A stretch of 64,000 bases of DNA, taken from contig CAXXFH010000003.1 in NCBI GenBank assembly GCA_963677085.2, forward strand, positions 806,001 to 870,000, given 5' to 3'. Numbering within the stretch: the stretch's first letter is position 1; each line of letters opens with the position of its first letter. The translations under genes and the position numbers were made by a program. This document shows, piece by piece, positions 41,101 through 50,573 of the stretch. Source of the stretch: G963677085 sp963677085. GTDB lineage: Bacteria; Planctomycetota; Planctomycetia; Pirellulales; Thermoguttaceae. Below the pieces are notes generated by a model. The model searched no databases. It was not told where the DNA came from and saw only the letters and a program-made list of their open reading frames with translations.

Positions 41101-41828
41101 TGTCCCCCTCGACGTCGTCGACCTCGGCGTAGCTCGACTCGTCGGCGTCGTAGCCGACGTACTGCGCGACGGGCCGGTTGAGGCTGTCGTAGATCGCCTT
41201 GGTAAAGGCCTGGCTGCCGGCCTGGGTCCGCTTAATGGCGTGGCCGACGGCGTCGTACCAGGTGTTCGAGGCAAGGGCCGTGCCCACGCTGCCGTCGGCG
41301 GGATCGACCGGGTAGCGCTGCGTGCAGTAGACGCGGCCCCGCTCGTCGTACTTCGTCTCCTCGCGGGCGATCAGGTTGCCGCCGGCCGTCGTGTCGTAGC
41401 GCTCGGTCTTGACCACCCGATTGAGATTGTCGTAGTAGGATTTCTGGTAGAGGTCCAACTCGCCGTCGGTCGCCGTTTGGCGGTTTCGCCAGTCGTAGGC
41501 GTGGTTGGTGGTGCGGGTGGTGGAGGCGTCGACGTGGGTGACGGTTTGCGTAAGGTTGCCGTCGTTGCCGCCGTCGTAGGTGTGTTGGGCCAGCAGGACC
41601 AGGTTGTTGGTGCCGCCGGCCGTGGGATCGGTGGCCGTGGCGCCCGCGTCGTCGGTGCCGACGTAGACGGCCAGCGGCAGCCCGCGGGGGTCGAGCAGGG
41701 TGCGGGTGATCGTGCCGCCCGGCGAACGGGTCATGATCCGCCGGCCGAAGACGTCGTAGTCGAACGTGGTCTCGTCGTAGTTGGTCCCCGCGGCACCGTC
41801 GCCGGAGCCGGGAATCGTGTGGTAGGTC
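38141..41828 (-). pseudogene. Rhs/YD-repeat protein, main part (separated from 5' part by IS66)
   Basis: About 1228 codons of RHS protein read to the stop at 38141. Many YD repeats (YDALGR-type; YDNLNRVVKTERYD, FDALGRQTQD) lead to the conserved RHS core end (YFYRARYYSAELGRFVGRDP, near 38830-38900) and DPSG. A variable tip of about 170 residues follows, Gly/Thr-rich and with paired Cys. The tip matches no toxin fold I know. Upstream the frame runs without interruption to the IS66 junction at 41828 and resumes beyond it at 44370, so the insertion split a continuous gene. The first in-frame ATG on this side is at 41734. Rhs proteins are large secreted shells that may deliver toxic tips. Confidence 0.85.
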
Positions 41829-41884
41829 GTATCCGCTTCATAAACCGCATTGGATTTCGCGGCGGGGTTGAGGGGGCTGAGGGA

Positions 41885-43477
41885 TCAGCGGGACCAGGGG
41901 CGGTAGGCATTGGGGTTGGACTTCAGCCAGAGGTCGGGCAGTAGCGAGGTGAGGGTGGTCTGGGAATGGCCTTCGGTGTTGCGCAGCTCGGCCATCCGTT
42001 GAATGACGTCGCGGAGATAGGCGAACGGCTCTGCCTGATTGGCTTTGCAGCTTGCCGTGAAGCTGTAGAGGATCGCCGCGACCCGGCCGCCGTGATCGTT
42101 GCCCAGGAAGGTCCAATTCTTCCGCCCGATCGCGCATGCTCGCAACGTTCGTTCGGCCAGATTGTTGTCGATCGACAGTTCGCCCTCTTCGCAGTACCGC
42201 TTGAGGCCTTCCCAACGCGGCAGCACGTAACCGATTGCTTGGCCCATGGGACTCTTCGGCAACACGCGATGCCGGGCCCCTTCGAGCCACGCGTGAAACT
42301 GGTCGAGGATCGGCAGTGAACTTTCGCGACGCCTTTTCCATCGCAGGGCGTGCCAACGCTCGCGATCGGCCGGGTTGCCGAAGTCGAATTGTCCGGCGTG
42401 CTGTTTCACCTCGCGTTCGACGCGGTACAATCGTCCCACGTAAGCCAACGCCACTTGCGCCTCCTCCGGTTTGGAAGTCTGGGCGTCAAAGAATTTTCGC
42501 CGCGCATGCGCCCAGCAGAGCACTTGCCGTACCTGGCCGTCGGCATAGATCCCGTCGTAGCCGGAAAACGCATCTGCCTGAAGATAACCGCGATAGCTTT
42601 CCAGAAACCTGACCGGGCCGTCGCGTTTTCGGCTGGCCGTGTACTCGTAGATCGAGTACGGATTGCACCCGTCGCCGCAATAGACCCAGAACCGGCCCGT
42701 GCGACAGTGGGGCAATGCCGGATCGAGAACCTTCACCGGCGTGTCGTCGGTCCAAATCACGTGCGAGGATCGCACCCGTTCGACCATCAGGTCATACAGG
42801 GGCGAAAGCAACTCGGCGGTGGCGGCCGCCCAGCGGCAGAGCGTGCCCCGGGAGATTTCCGCGCCGTGCCGAAAAAACACGTCCTCCAGCCGATACAGCG
42901 AGAGGTGATCGGACCACTTGCCCACCACCAAGGCACTGAGCAGCCCGGGCCCGGCGGCGCTCTTGGGGATCGGCTTGGCCGGCGGCGGAGCGATTGACAC
43001 GTGCTCCTGGCAGTGACAGCAGGCGTATTTGTAGCGGATGTGCTCGATCACCTTCAGCGACGCCGGCACGAACTCCCATTGCTCGCTCGTTTCGCTGCCG
43101 ATTCGCTGCCGAACTTCCCCGCAGCAGGGACAGGGCTTTTCGTCTTCCGCCAGATCGTGTTCGACTTGTTCACGCGGCAGATCCGCAGGCAATGGCTTCC
43201 GCTTGCCGCGCCGACGCACGTGTCCCCTGGCGGGCGTTTCGCATGCCTCGCTTTGCTCGGGCACTTCTTGCCCGAGGTCGCCGCCGTCGAACAGCTCCAA
43301 CTGGTTCGGGGCGCACTTCTCGCCACGCGGCCCGTAGCGGCTTCGCAGCAACTGGGCCGTATAGTGCCTTAGTTGTTCGAGCTCGCGCCGCAGCTCGATG
43401 ATCGTGGCGTGTTGCTGCGAGGCAAGCTCCTTCAAGGTCGCCACGTCGTTCGGAAGAGAAGGGACATCCGTGCTCAT
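41885..43477 (-). CDS. tnpC: IS66 transposase TnpC
   Basis: The 530-residue DDE transposase has the expected N-terminal leucine-zipper-like region (about 10-45) and a zinc-finger-like CPCCGEVRQ block near 115. It has the HTH and catalytic region (WTDDTPV, DAFSGYDGIY, AHARRKF) and the C-terminal IS66_C domain ending in RNTEGHSQTT. Length and motifs are normal for the family, so it is probably active. It is the last gene of the IS66 operon. A nearly identical 3' end is found at 35593-35757. Confidence 0.96.
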   Translation of the reverse strand: MSTDVPSLPNDVATLKELASQQHATIIELRRELEQLRHYTAQLLRSRYGPRGEKCAPNQLELFDGGDLGQEVPEQSEACETPARGHVRRRGKRKPLPADLPREQVEHDLAEDEKPCPCCGEVRQRIGSETSEQWEFVPASLKVIEHIRYKYACCHCQEHVSIAPPPAKPIPKSAAGPGLLSALVVGKWSDHLSLYRLEDVFFRHGAEISRGTLCRWAAATAELLSPLYDLMVERVRSSHVIWTDDTPVKVLDPALPHCRTGRFWVYCGDGCNPYSIYEYTASRKRDGPVRFLESYRGYLQADAFSGYDGIYADGQVRQVLCWAHARRKFFDAQTSKPEEAQVALAYVGRLYRVEREVKQHAGQFDFGNPADRERWHALRWKRRRESSLPILDQFHAWLEGARHRVLPKSPMGQAIGYVLPRWEGLKRYCEEGELSIDNNLAERTLRACAIGRKNWTFLGNDHGGRVAAILYSFTASCKANQAEPFAYLRDVIQRMAELRNTEGHSQTTLTSLLPDLWLKSNPNAYRPWSR

Positions 43478-43576
43478 GTTTCTCTAGACGTAGCGACTCG
43501 CAAAATGGTTCCCCGGGATTCTGCCGCAAGGGAGGGATTTTTCCGCAAGGGGATCGTGAAAACCACCACGTGCCAA

Positions 43577-43936
43577 TCATGGCTCAGCCACGCCTCGATA
43601 GCGTCTTCGGCGCCTGACACTGGCCAGATCGATGCCTCCCAGCAGCAACGCCAGATCGGTGGGCGAAAGCCTGACCTGTTGCGTTGCTGCGTCGACGGCC
43701 GGCAATTGATAGGTTCCCTCTTCGAGCCGCTTGTACCAGATGGCCGGTCCGTCGGTGTCGAAGTAGAGCAGTTTGACGCGGTCGCGTCGCTTGTTGAGAA
43801 ACACGTACAGCCCGCCGCGCAGCGGATCGCGCCCGAGATGTTCTTCGGCCATGCGAATCAGGCCGTCGAAGCTTCGCCGCATATCGGCCGACGGCACGCA
43901 GAGGTACACGTCCAACGGCAAGGAGAGACTCAACAT
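43577..43936 (-). CDS. tnpB: IS66 accessory protein TnpB (Orf2)
   Basis: The 119-residue protein has the family core DMRRSFDGLIRMAEEHL and GGLYVFLNKRRDRVKLLYFD, followed by WYKRLEEG. It is required with TnpA and TnpC for transposition of IS66 elements. Its start overlaps the tnpA stop by 7 bp, consistent with translational coupling. Confidence 0.95.
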   Translation of the reverse strand: MLSLSLPLDVYLCVPSADMRRSFDGLIRMAEEHLGRDPLRGGLYVFLNKRRDRVKLLYFDTDGPAIWYKRLEEGTYQLPAVDAATQQVRLSPTDLALLLGGIDLASVRRRRRYRGVAEP

Positions 43937-44289
43937 GCGCGTCGTTCCAGATCGGCCACCAACGCGGCAACCCGGGGCAGGTCGGTTGTCGCCGGCAGAC
44001 GCAACACGACACCGCTTGGCAAGACGAGTTCGATGGCGGCGGTCGCGGGCGGATCGGCGAGCGCCACCGGCACGAACGTCGGACGGGGCAAGGGCTCTGC
44101 AGCCCGGCGCGGTTCGCTCTCTTGGCGACGGAGTTTCAATTCGCGCCGCCAGGCGTAGAACGACGCCTCGCTAAGCCGTTTTTGCCGACAAAACTCCCGA
44201 ACCGTCTCTCCGCTTCGCCCCTGTTGACGCACCAACTCCCTCCACATCGTCTCCTTTCGCAGGTCCCTGCGATCCTTCCTCGCACTCAT
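43930..44289 (-). CDS. tnpA: IS66 accessory protein TnpA
   Basis: The 119-residue protein has a helix-turn-helix (about 25-60: SGETVREFCRQKRLSEASFYAWRREL core) of the type found in IS66 Orf1. The C-terminal part (LVLPSGVVLRLP) is also typical. It is the first gene of the element and overlaps tnpB. Confidence 0.94.
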   Translation of the reverse strand: MSARKDRRDLRKETMWRELVRQQGRSGETVREFCRQKRLSEASFYAWRRELKLRRQESEPRRAAEPLPRPTFVPVALADPPATAAIELVLPSGVVLRLPATTDLPRVAALVADLERRAC

Positions 44290-44369
44290 GACAAGTCTCC
44301 TGAAGTTCGGTAATCATGCCCGACTTCAGATTATCACACGCGCCAAGATGCGGTTTGTGGAACGGATAC

Positions 44370-44747
44370 GTAGGTCCGCACGTAGACGGGCTGCCCGGCG
44401 GCGTCCTTGATGGTGCTCGTCCAGCGGCACCAGGTCGACTGCGTCAGGCCGGACAGATCGGTCAGCCGGTCGTTGGTCGTCGGGCAGACGGCCTCGACCT
44501 GCTCCTCGCGGTCGCTGCACGTGCCGCACTGGGTGCGCAGCGAGACGGGGTTGACGAGCGTGTAGCTGTAGCTGCCCGCGGCGCCGGTGGCGTAGCCCCG
44601 GGCGGTGGCCACCGTGTTATGGACGTCGTCGTAGACGGTCCAACTGGCCGTGCGCGTGGCCGTGCCGTCGACGTCGTGGACCGGGCCGAGGACTTGGGTA
44701 ACGCGGCCGTCGGCGTCGTGTTCGTTAAACGTCGGTCCGAGCGTGCT
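44370..44747 (-). pseudogene. Rhs/YD-repeat protein, upstream fragment
   Basis: The 126 codons (FNEHDADGRVTQVLGP, ...VYVRTY) are in the same frame as the main Rhs part beyond the IS66. They begin abruptly right after the stop of the HEAT-like gene at 44748. The N-terminal part of the Rhs protein, including any signal or carrier domain, is missing, so the gene was already 5'-truncated, or was joined to this operon by a deletion, independently of IS66. Confidence 0.82.
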
Positions 44748-45806
44748 TTAGTACCTGCCGTAAATCCGCATGACGAGGGCTAATGTGACCGCAATCGCAG
44801 CTCCTACCCCGATGAGGATATGAAGCGGTTGCCAGGAACGCAATTCTGTAGTTGCGCGCGGCTGACTGACCGAAGACATCGGCTGTGCCGTCGAAGGACT
44901 GATCTGGCTTGGCGAACTTGTCGGTTTGATCTCGCCGTTAGGCAGTGGCTCAGTAACGCGTTTCGGCGTCGTGTCAAGCGGCGAGGCTAAGAACTCGCGT
45001 GCGTTCGTAATGATTTTTTGCATCTTGGGATCCGGGTTGGCCGCTTGTAAACGAATCAAAAAAGGTGTAATAACCTTATCGGCCAACGCTTTGGAGCGTT
45101 GGTCATCGAGAATGACCCGATCAGGTACCAGTGGCTTCCGCTTTTCCCTCATCATTCCCAAGGCGAACACGGCCCCATATTGAAACGCAGAGTCATCGCT
45201 TGTTTTTACTCGCGTGATGATGTCTTTTACGAGCTGTTCATTCCGCATCATACACAGGTTCTTGATGGCCGCTTCCTGAACGGTTGGATTCTCGTGTCCA
45301 AGGCTGTCAATCAAGCTGGGAGCGGCGAGCCGCCACAATCGCTGAATTTGACTCACCGCTTCTTCTCGGCCCTCGCCTTGGGTACTGGCCGTCAAGGCAA
45401 TCTGCGAGTGGATGTACTCTCGCAGCGTCTCTTGCTCTGCGTCTTCGAGACGGAGGGTTCCCTTAATTGCCCGATCGCCTAGCACCTTGGCCGCCTTGCG
45501 CTGTTCGACCGTGTCTTCCGAGGTGCTCAACCGCCGAACGATTTCTTTGGTTTCGAGTTTGGACAGGTCTTCACCGCGATCCTCTGGACGAGAAAACGCT
45601 GACTCGTGACGGTCAGGTTTGGGAACATCCGCCGCAGACTCCCGAAGTGCTTGCGTCTGATTTCCGGGCGAGGCACCTTCCGATGGCATTGCATTAGTCT
45701 TCTGTCTGTTAGTGCTCTCGTCAGATTGTGCGAGCAATGTCAAGGCGAAAAAAAGTGCGGCAACCAGAATGAATATGCTTACTGCGATAACAGATCTATT
45801 TGTCAT
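44748..45806 (-). CDS. Membrane-anchored HEAT-like repeat protein (third gene of operon)
   Basis: The 352-residue protein has an N-terminal membrane helix (VIAVSIFILVAALFFALTLLA, positions about 5-25) and a second helix near the C-terminus (LHILIGVGAAIAVTLALVM, about 325-345). In between lie helical repeats of HEAT/ARM character (AAPSLIDSLGHENPTVQEAAIKNL, FQYGAVFALGMM) and a Pro/Ser-rich linker. The domain between the two anchors should face the periplasm. The start ATGA overlaps the stop of the preceding gene by 4 bp, so the genes are translationally coupled. I do not recognise a named family. Binding of a partner protein is likely from the fold class. Confidence 0.8.
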   Translation of the reverse strand: MTNRSVIAVSIFILVAALFFALTLLAQSDESTNRQKTNAMPSEGASPGNQTQALRESAADVPKPDRHESAFSRPEDRGEDLSKLETKEIVRRLSTSEDTVEQRKAAKVLGDRAIKGTLRLEDAEQETLREYIHSQIALTASTQGEGREEAVSQIQRLWRLAAPSLIDSLGHENPTVQEAAIKNLCMMRNEQLVKDIITRVKTSDDSAFQYGAVFALGMMREKRKPLVPDRVILDDQRSKALADKVITPFLIRLQAANPDPKMQKIITNAREFLASPLDTTPKRVTEPLPNGEIKPTSSPSQISPSTAQPMSSVSQPRATTELRSWQPLHILIGVGAAIAVTLALVMRIYGRY

Positions 45807-46855
45807 TTGGATACCCCTCTGTCGTCTCCGGAAACTCCGTCAACGGTCTGCTCCAAAACTGGTTTACTTCTCTTCCTGCACTCCACGATGATCTCGACAA
45901 GGTTGTCAAGAATATGTTTTTTTACGTCGGTCAGTGACTGGTCCTTGATACGCTCCCACCGCTTGTCGAGGACTGTCTCCAGCAAGTTGCGGAGCGTGAT
46001 TTCATCTAGGGAAGAAAATGCCTTTTCTACATAGAGCGATCGCCACGAACTACCAACTGCAATTCCAATATCGACCCTGGGAGTTTTCTTGTACTGATCT
46101 AACAGATAAGTGAAGCTTTCGGGCACACCAATCTCACCTAGGGCCCTAGCAACCGCCGGCGACACTGGCACATTGGTTTGAGACTTGATTAAGAGTAACG
46201 CAGCTTCCTTGCCTGCAGCTACAACAGCCTCCCGGTGAGGATTGGCCGCATTGGGCGAATGCGGAGGCGGTTGCCATTTAACATAATCATCTACAATTTG
46301 AGATACATGTTGAACATACAACTTGCTCACCGGCGCCCATCCCGCCAACTCACGTCGCACTTCCAGTGACAGATCACCATACTTCTTTCCGTCAAAATAC
46401 CGTGCGAAGGCAGACGGGCCGTGTTTTCTTAGGTACACCAATGCCCCCGCAACCCTTGTCTGGTGCTGATCATCCTCGATCAGGTGTTTTGCGTGAGCAA
46501 CGATTTTCTCGCTCCTTGGAGACCGAGAAAGAATTTCGCACCCTTGCCCCACAAAATCCGGGTCTTCGTCAGCCGATATTATCGCCAGGTACAACTCATA
46601 CAATAGCTTCTGTGAAGTAATCCGTTTTCTATGCTGCAGCTTACTCAGTTCGACACCTGCCTTTCTCCGTACAGCCTGATCGCTCGAAGCCAACTTTTCT
46701 GGCAAGCTTGTGGGTGAAGCTTCTTCAGCGGCAGATCGTGACGATACCACATTAGGTTCAACAGCATTTGTGTCCGTCTTTCCCACAAAGATCAGATACA
46801 AAAGGGCAGTGCCCATAAGCACCCCGAAGACCAAAAAACTGATGCGTTTCACCAT
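45803..46855 (-). CDS. Membrane-anchored HEAT-like repeat protein (second gene of operon)
   Basis: The 350-residue protein has a single N-terminal membrane helix (ISFLVFGVLMGTALLYLIFVG, about 5-25) and a mostly helical body with HEAT-like repeats (SSDQAVRRKAGVELSKLQ, TRVAGALVYLRKHG, VSPAVARALGEIGVPESFTYLL). It would project into the periplasm. Its start overlaps the 3' end of the large secreted-protein gene by 7 bp, and its stop overlaps the next start by 4 bp. It shares layout but not clear sequence identity with the 352-residue partner. Confidence 0.8.
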   Translation of the reverse strand: MVKRISFLVFGVLMGTALLYLIFVGKTDTNAVEPNVVSSRSAAEEASPTSLPEKLASSDQAVRRKAGVELSKLQHRKRITSQKLLYELYLAIISADEDPDFVGQGCEILSRSPRSEKIVAHAKHLIEDDQHQTRVAGALVYLRKHGPSAFARYFDGKKYGDLSLEVRRELAGWAPVSKLYVQHVSQIVDDYVKWQPPPHSPNAANPHREAVVAAGKEAALLLIKSQTNVPVSPAVARALGEIGVPESFTYLLDQYKKTPRVDIGIAVGSSWRSLYVEKAFSSLDEITLRNLLETVLDKRWERIKDQSLTDVKKHILDNLVEIIVECRKRSKPVLEQTVDGVSGDDRGVSK

Positions 46856-49800
46856 TGTTTACCTCCGTAACTCCAATCCTTTGCTGCAACGCCGGCTTGA
46901 CCGTAGGCATCAAGTATAACTCGGTACTCCCCATCACCATATCCAGCATATACACCATTCTTTAGGACGGCCAAATTGAATGTATCAGGATTGCCAACGC
47001 TCGCACCAAACCCCGGTTCGCGAGAATCCGCTACAATATCGCCAATCGGATCGGTCGAGCCGTCAGGCATTATTCCTGCGGACGGATCTGTGTCTGCTGC
47101 ACCATCATAGATTTCCGCAGCATAGAAATTATGTCTCGTCTCATGCACCACAACTTCACGACAGCAGTCAATGCCAGTTGCACCACCATACTGAACGCCA
47201 GCAATAAGCAGCCCCCCTGGATAATGAGTTCCAGAATCAGTATATCCCTGTGTCGGGCCAGCTAGAGGGCCAACTTCTCTGAGATCCCACCAATATGGAT
47301 GCATTTGGGATCTTCCGTAGATGGCCCGATCTTGATTGTAGGTGAAGGTGTCCAAGTCAGGAACCGCCCCATCTTGCCAGAACACGAACCAGGCCGGTGG
47401 CATGGCGTTCGATGGACCTCCGCCTTCAACATTGGTTTCCGGATCGAAAAATACTTCCGCCTTATTTGATGGAGACATTGCGGTCGAATAGAAAGTGTGA
47501 TTGTTGCCGTCACCGTCTTCACAGAAGACAGATACCGTTCCGTACGTGTCTCCAAACCACGAGTTCGATGCTTGAGCCTTGTCAGAATTAGGAATGTACA
47601 TATCATGTCCCGACTTGGAGTGACCACCCTCTGGATTCCATGCATCGGTTACGCCATCCGGCATGTCCCAATCCCAACTTTGACAAGGATTGGCCGCAAT
47701 AGCTCCATAAGCGATCCACTTGAAAACGCATACTTTCCAAGCCTTGCCGACCGGCGGCGTTCCGGCCCCGGAATCATAGTGGCCGAAATAGTCGATCCAT
47801 AGCTCGTAAACATCGATGCTTACCGTGTTGGAAGTTGCTTCGGTACCGTCATTCGCCGCCGTTACGTAAATCGGCATCGTGAATTTATGATCGGCATCGC
47901 CATCGGGCACCTGATCGGCTACCATCGTATTGTCCTCGACACGGTCGGTGGACCAATCTGTTTCTGACCAATTGGTTCCGTCGGCCTTTTGGTAGTTGAA
48001 CGTAAAGGACATTGGGTTGCCCACTCCACATGGAAAGTTGGCCGATGCCGTAGCAGTGTACGTCACCCTCCTGCCTTCCATGCATTCGGTGAGCGCTGCA
48101 TTCGGGGTGGGCGCGTCACCTCTCGCAGCCTCTGCCTCGACCGTTACATTGACTACTGTTACCGTGATGGTGTGTGTGATTTCTGATGTTTCCAGCGATC
48201 CCGAAGCGTCCCTATCGAAACCGATGCCAACATCAAACGATCGGTTGTCGGCGGTTGTTGGTGAAAGCGTTATGACCGGCACCGTTGCTCCGCCGAACGC
48301 TCCGCTGCTCGGAGCGGCGGTGTTGCCATCCGCCCTCCAAAGGACACGCGATTTAGCATCAGAATCGCTGGCCGGATCGCAAAACATAATAACACGAACT
48401 TCCGCACTGCCGCAGGCATTTTGTTCGCCAACATACATCTCCGTATCGGAGGGATTCGTCGCGTTGTTGCCGGGGACACCATTGTCTTCGACGAGAAGTT
48501 GGGTCACGCGTACAAGTTTCACGACAACCGTTCGACTGACCTCTCCGGCTTCGAGGGTGTCGTTGTCATTGATGTCACACCCTACTTCCAACGTAAATGT
48601 ACGATTGCCGCCAGATGGCGTAAGCGTAATTCTTGTATTAGTCAAGTCGCCAGTGGCTGGATTTGCATTGCTGCCTGTTACTTTCCAGTGAATTCGTTCT
48701 TCTGTCGCTGAAATGTCAGCCGGAAAGGTTGACACATAGAAGTCAATTTCCGCGTTGCCTGCGTCGGTTTCCCAAACATATAACGTCGCCGGAGTAGGGG
48801 AGCTTACCGAGGCGGCGTTAAGGTCATAGATATAATCATACGCGTGTAGCGATTCTAAGTCGATAATCGTTGTCTTCCGTTTCACCCATTCGCCGTTTCC
48901 ACTACATTGCGCCTTGATTACGACATCGTTTTCGACTACTGAGACAAAGCTATTATCTTGATTCCAAGTGACAGTGGTTCCCGTAGCTTGTTGTCCACCG
49001 CCGCTAAATGTTCCCCCCGCCGAACATTCCCACTGGATTTCCGTGTTCGCATCGAATCCCGGAGGCATAGATGGCTTGATCGCGGCGGTCAAATAATAGC
49101 TTTTGGCTTGGCCCTTGCAAAGAATATCCAGACTCTGGGGAAGAACATCTAGATAATAGATGGTGAGTGTGACTTCGTCGGAAATGCCGCAACAGCTCAA
49201 GGTTAAGGTTGTCGTGTCGCTGGTGGACGTACTTTCGGTCACACCCTCGACGTACAAGGTCTTCGGAAGAGCAGCGGCATCGAACTTGTTGTCAACCCCG
49301 TCAAAAGCTAAGGAAGCCCCGCCGGTTGCGGCTGTGAATACATCGACTTTTACGTCAGACCGCGTCAAGATCGCGTAACCTGACGCTCCACTTGCCTGAA
49401 GAACGATGGCTTTTCGTGGCGCAGTGTGAGGGACACACCTTCGGATCACGAATCCGCCGGGAGAGTCTTCTTCGGTTTCAGAGAGTCCCGTGATGTCAAG
49501 ATCCACCTCCATCGGTACCAACCGCACGTAGTCGCGGGCGACGATACGGGAGCCGCTGGCGACGATACGGGAGCCGCTGGCGACGGCGAGGCCGTGGCTG
49601 TCCGGATTGGTTTTCCAGGTGAATGTCGCCGTGATGCCGGCCGAGGTGGTGAACAAATCATTGGTGAGGATCCGGTATTGTTCTTGCACGCCACTGAGCG
49701 GCACGTCGATCGCTCCGGTGACACGTTGGCCCTGGGAATCATAAAGTGCGATGCCCAACCCGGAGATGCTGAAAGCCAACGTGCCGGCGCTAGTCAGACA

Positions 49801-50505
49801 GGGGTCGTCGCGTTGCAAGCCGCCTTGGTATTTTGTTCGAATCTGGACGTTGAGGATTTTGTAGTTGTCGTCGCAAGTAGAGGGAAAGTCCTCGCCCTCA
49901 TACAGTGACGTAGGCAGAAATAACCCGCCGGTTTCCGTGGACTCCGATTGGTCCTCCGCTTGGCCGCGGTCGGTCGACTCTTCGGCGTAGGGCGGCCAGT
50001 GGTCGGCCTCGTGGCGCGGCGGTTGGGAGCTGTCGACGTCGATATCGATATCGGCCACCGATGCCAGAAATTCGGGCGTCTCGCCGCCGCTGCCCGACTT
50101 GTACAACTCGCCCCAGAAGCGAACGGACGCGCCCGAGTTGATGATCGTATTGGTAATATCCGCCTGGCCGGACTCCGTCTGAAAACCGTAGCCTCGCCAG
50201 TAATGCGCAACGGACGTGGCGGTAATCCGCTTCCAAATCGTGGTGCCGGACGGATCGACAACCTTCGAGGACTCGTCGCTGACGACGATCGACCACTCGT
50301 CGGGGGCCATCAGCGTCACCGACACTTCGTCGGTACCCTCCGGCATCAGGCCGAATGCTACGCCGATGTTTCGTTCCACATCGAGATACGCCTCGATGTC
50401 TTGATCGGCGGAAGCACACCGCAAGGTGCCATCCCATGTACTGCCGACGGCAACGATCGCGGCAACGATCATGAAGGTTGTCTGTGTTGAGCGTCTGTGA
50501 CACAT
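46849..50505 (-). CDS. Giant exported beta-rich protein with HETRH zincin-like motif (first gene of operon)
   Basis: The ATG at 50505 follows GTGAGG by 7 bp; the 1218-residue product begins with a basic stretch and signal peptide (FMIVAAIVAVGS). The bulk is Thr/Ser/Asp-rich sequence with several tandem immunoglobulin-like or cadherin-like beta modules (RVTQLLVEDNGVPG, SETSEITHTITVTVVNVTV-type edges). A perfect 7-residue tandem repeat SGSRIVA occurs near 49540-49585. The C-terminal 250 residues are Trp/Gly/Asp-rich and include VVVHETRHNF (residue 1121 on; bases 47131-47145), a match to the HExxH zinc protease motif; a third ligand cannot be assigned with certainty. Two overlapping membrane-anchored HEAT-like genes follow. 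Adhesin, peptidase or both are possible. Confidence 0.75.
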   Translation of the reverse strand: MCHRRSTQTTFMIVAAIVAVGSTWDGTLRCASADQDIEAYLDVERNIGVAFGLMPEGTDEVSVTLMAPDEWSIVVSDESSKVVDPSGTTIWKRITATSVAHYWRGYGFQTESGQADITNTIINSGASVRFWGELYKSGSGGETPEFLASVADIDIDVDSSQPPRHEADHWPPYAEESTDRGQAEDQSESTETGGLFLPTSLYEGEDFPSTCDDNYKILNVQIRTKYQGGLQRDDPCLTSAGTLAFSISGLGIALYDSQGQRVTGAIDVPLSGVQEQYRILTNDLFTTSAGITATFTWKTNPDSHGLAVASGSRIVASGSRIVARDYVRLVPMEVDLDITGLSETEEDSPGGFVIRRCVPHTAPRKAIVLQASGASGYAILTRSDVKVDVFTAATGGASLAFDGVDNKFDAAALPKTLYVEGVTESTSTSDTTTLTLSCCGISDEVTLTIYYLDVLPQSLDILCKGQAKSYYLTAAIKPSMPPGFDANTEIQWECSAGGTFSGGGQQATGTTVTWNQDNSFVSVVENDVVIKAQCSGNGEWVKRKTTIIDLESLHAYDYIYDLNAASVSSPTPATLYVWETDAGNAEIDFYVSTFPADISATEERIHWKVTGSNANPATGDLTNTRITLTPSGGNRTFTLEVGCDINDNDTLEAGEVSRTVVVKLVRVTQLLVEDNGVPGNNATNPSDTEMYVGEQNACGSAEVRVIMFCDPASDSDAKSRVLWRADGNTAAPSSGAFGGATVPVITLSPTTADNRSFDVGIGFDRDASGSLETSEITHTITVTVVNVTVEAEAARGDAPTPNAALTECMEGRRVTYTATASANFPCGVGNPMSFTFNYQKADGTNWSETDWSTDRVEDNTMVADQVPDGDADHKFTMPIYVTAANDGTEATSNTVSIDVYELWIDYFGHYDSGAGTPPVGKAWKVCVFKWIAYGAIAANPCQSWDWDMPDGVTDAWNPEGGHSKSGHDMYIPNSDKAQASNSWFGDTYGTVSVFCEDGDGNNHTFYSTAMSPSNKAEVFFDPETNVEGGGPSNAMPPAWFVFWQDGAVPDLDTFTYNQDRAIYGRSQMHPYWWDLREVGPLAGPTQGYTDSGTHYPGGLLIAGVQYGGATGIDCCREVVVHETRHNFYAAEIYDGAADTDPSAGIMPDGSTDPIGDIVADSREPGFGASVGNPDTFNLAVLKNGVYAGYGDGEYRVILDAYGQAGVAAKDWSYGGKQW

Positions 50506-50573
50506 CGTCTAGCCTCACTGTTCGTGTTGTCGAGGTTCCTTCGCTTCGAAAAGTTTCCCGGTTTTACGGGAGG

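Larger units (their letters stand above)
41829..44369 (-). mobile_element. Complete IS66-family insertion sequence
   Basis: The 2541-bp element has terminal repeats GTATCCGCTTCATAAACCGCAT (left) and the complement of ATGCGGTTTGTGGAACGGATAC (right), differing at three positions. GTAGGTC flanks it on both sides (41822-41828 and 44370-44376) as a target duplication. It carries tnpA, tnpB and tnpC in order and appears intact. Removing it and one GTAGGTC restores the Rhs frame. Confidence 0.95.

Noticed and set aside
40175..41944. Plus-strand 589-codon open frame opposite the Rhs gene
   Set aside because: Val/Gly/Asp-rich antisense shadow of YD repeats, ending within IS66; no ribosome site.
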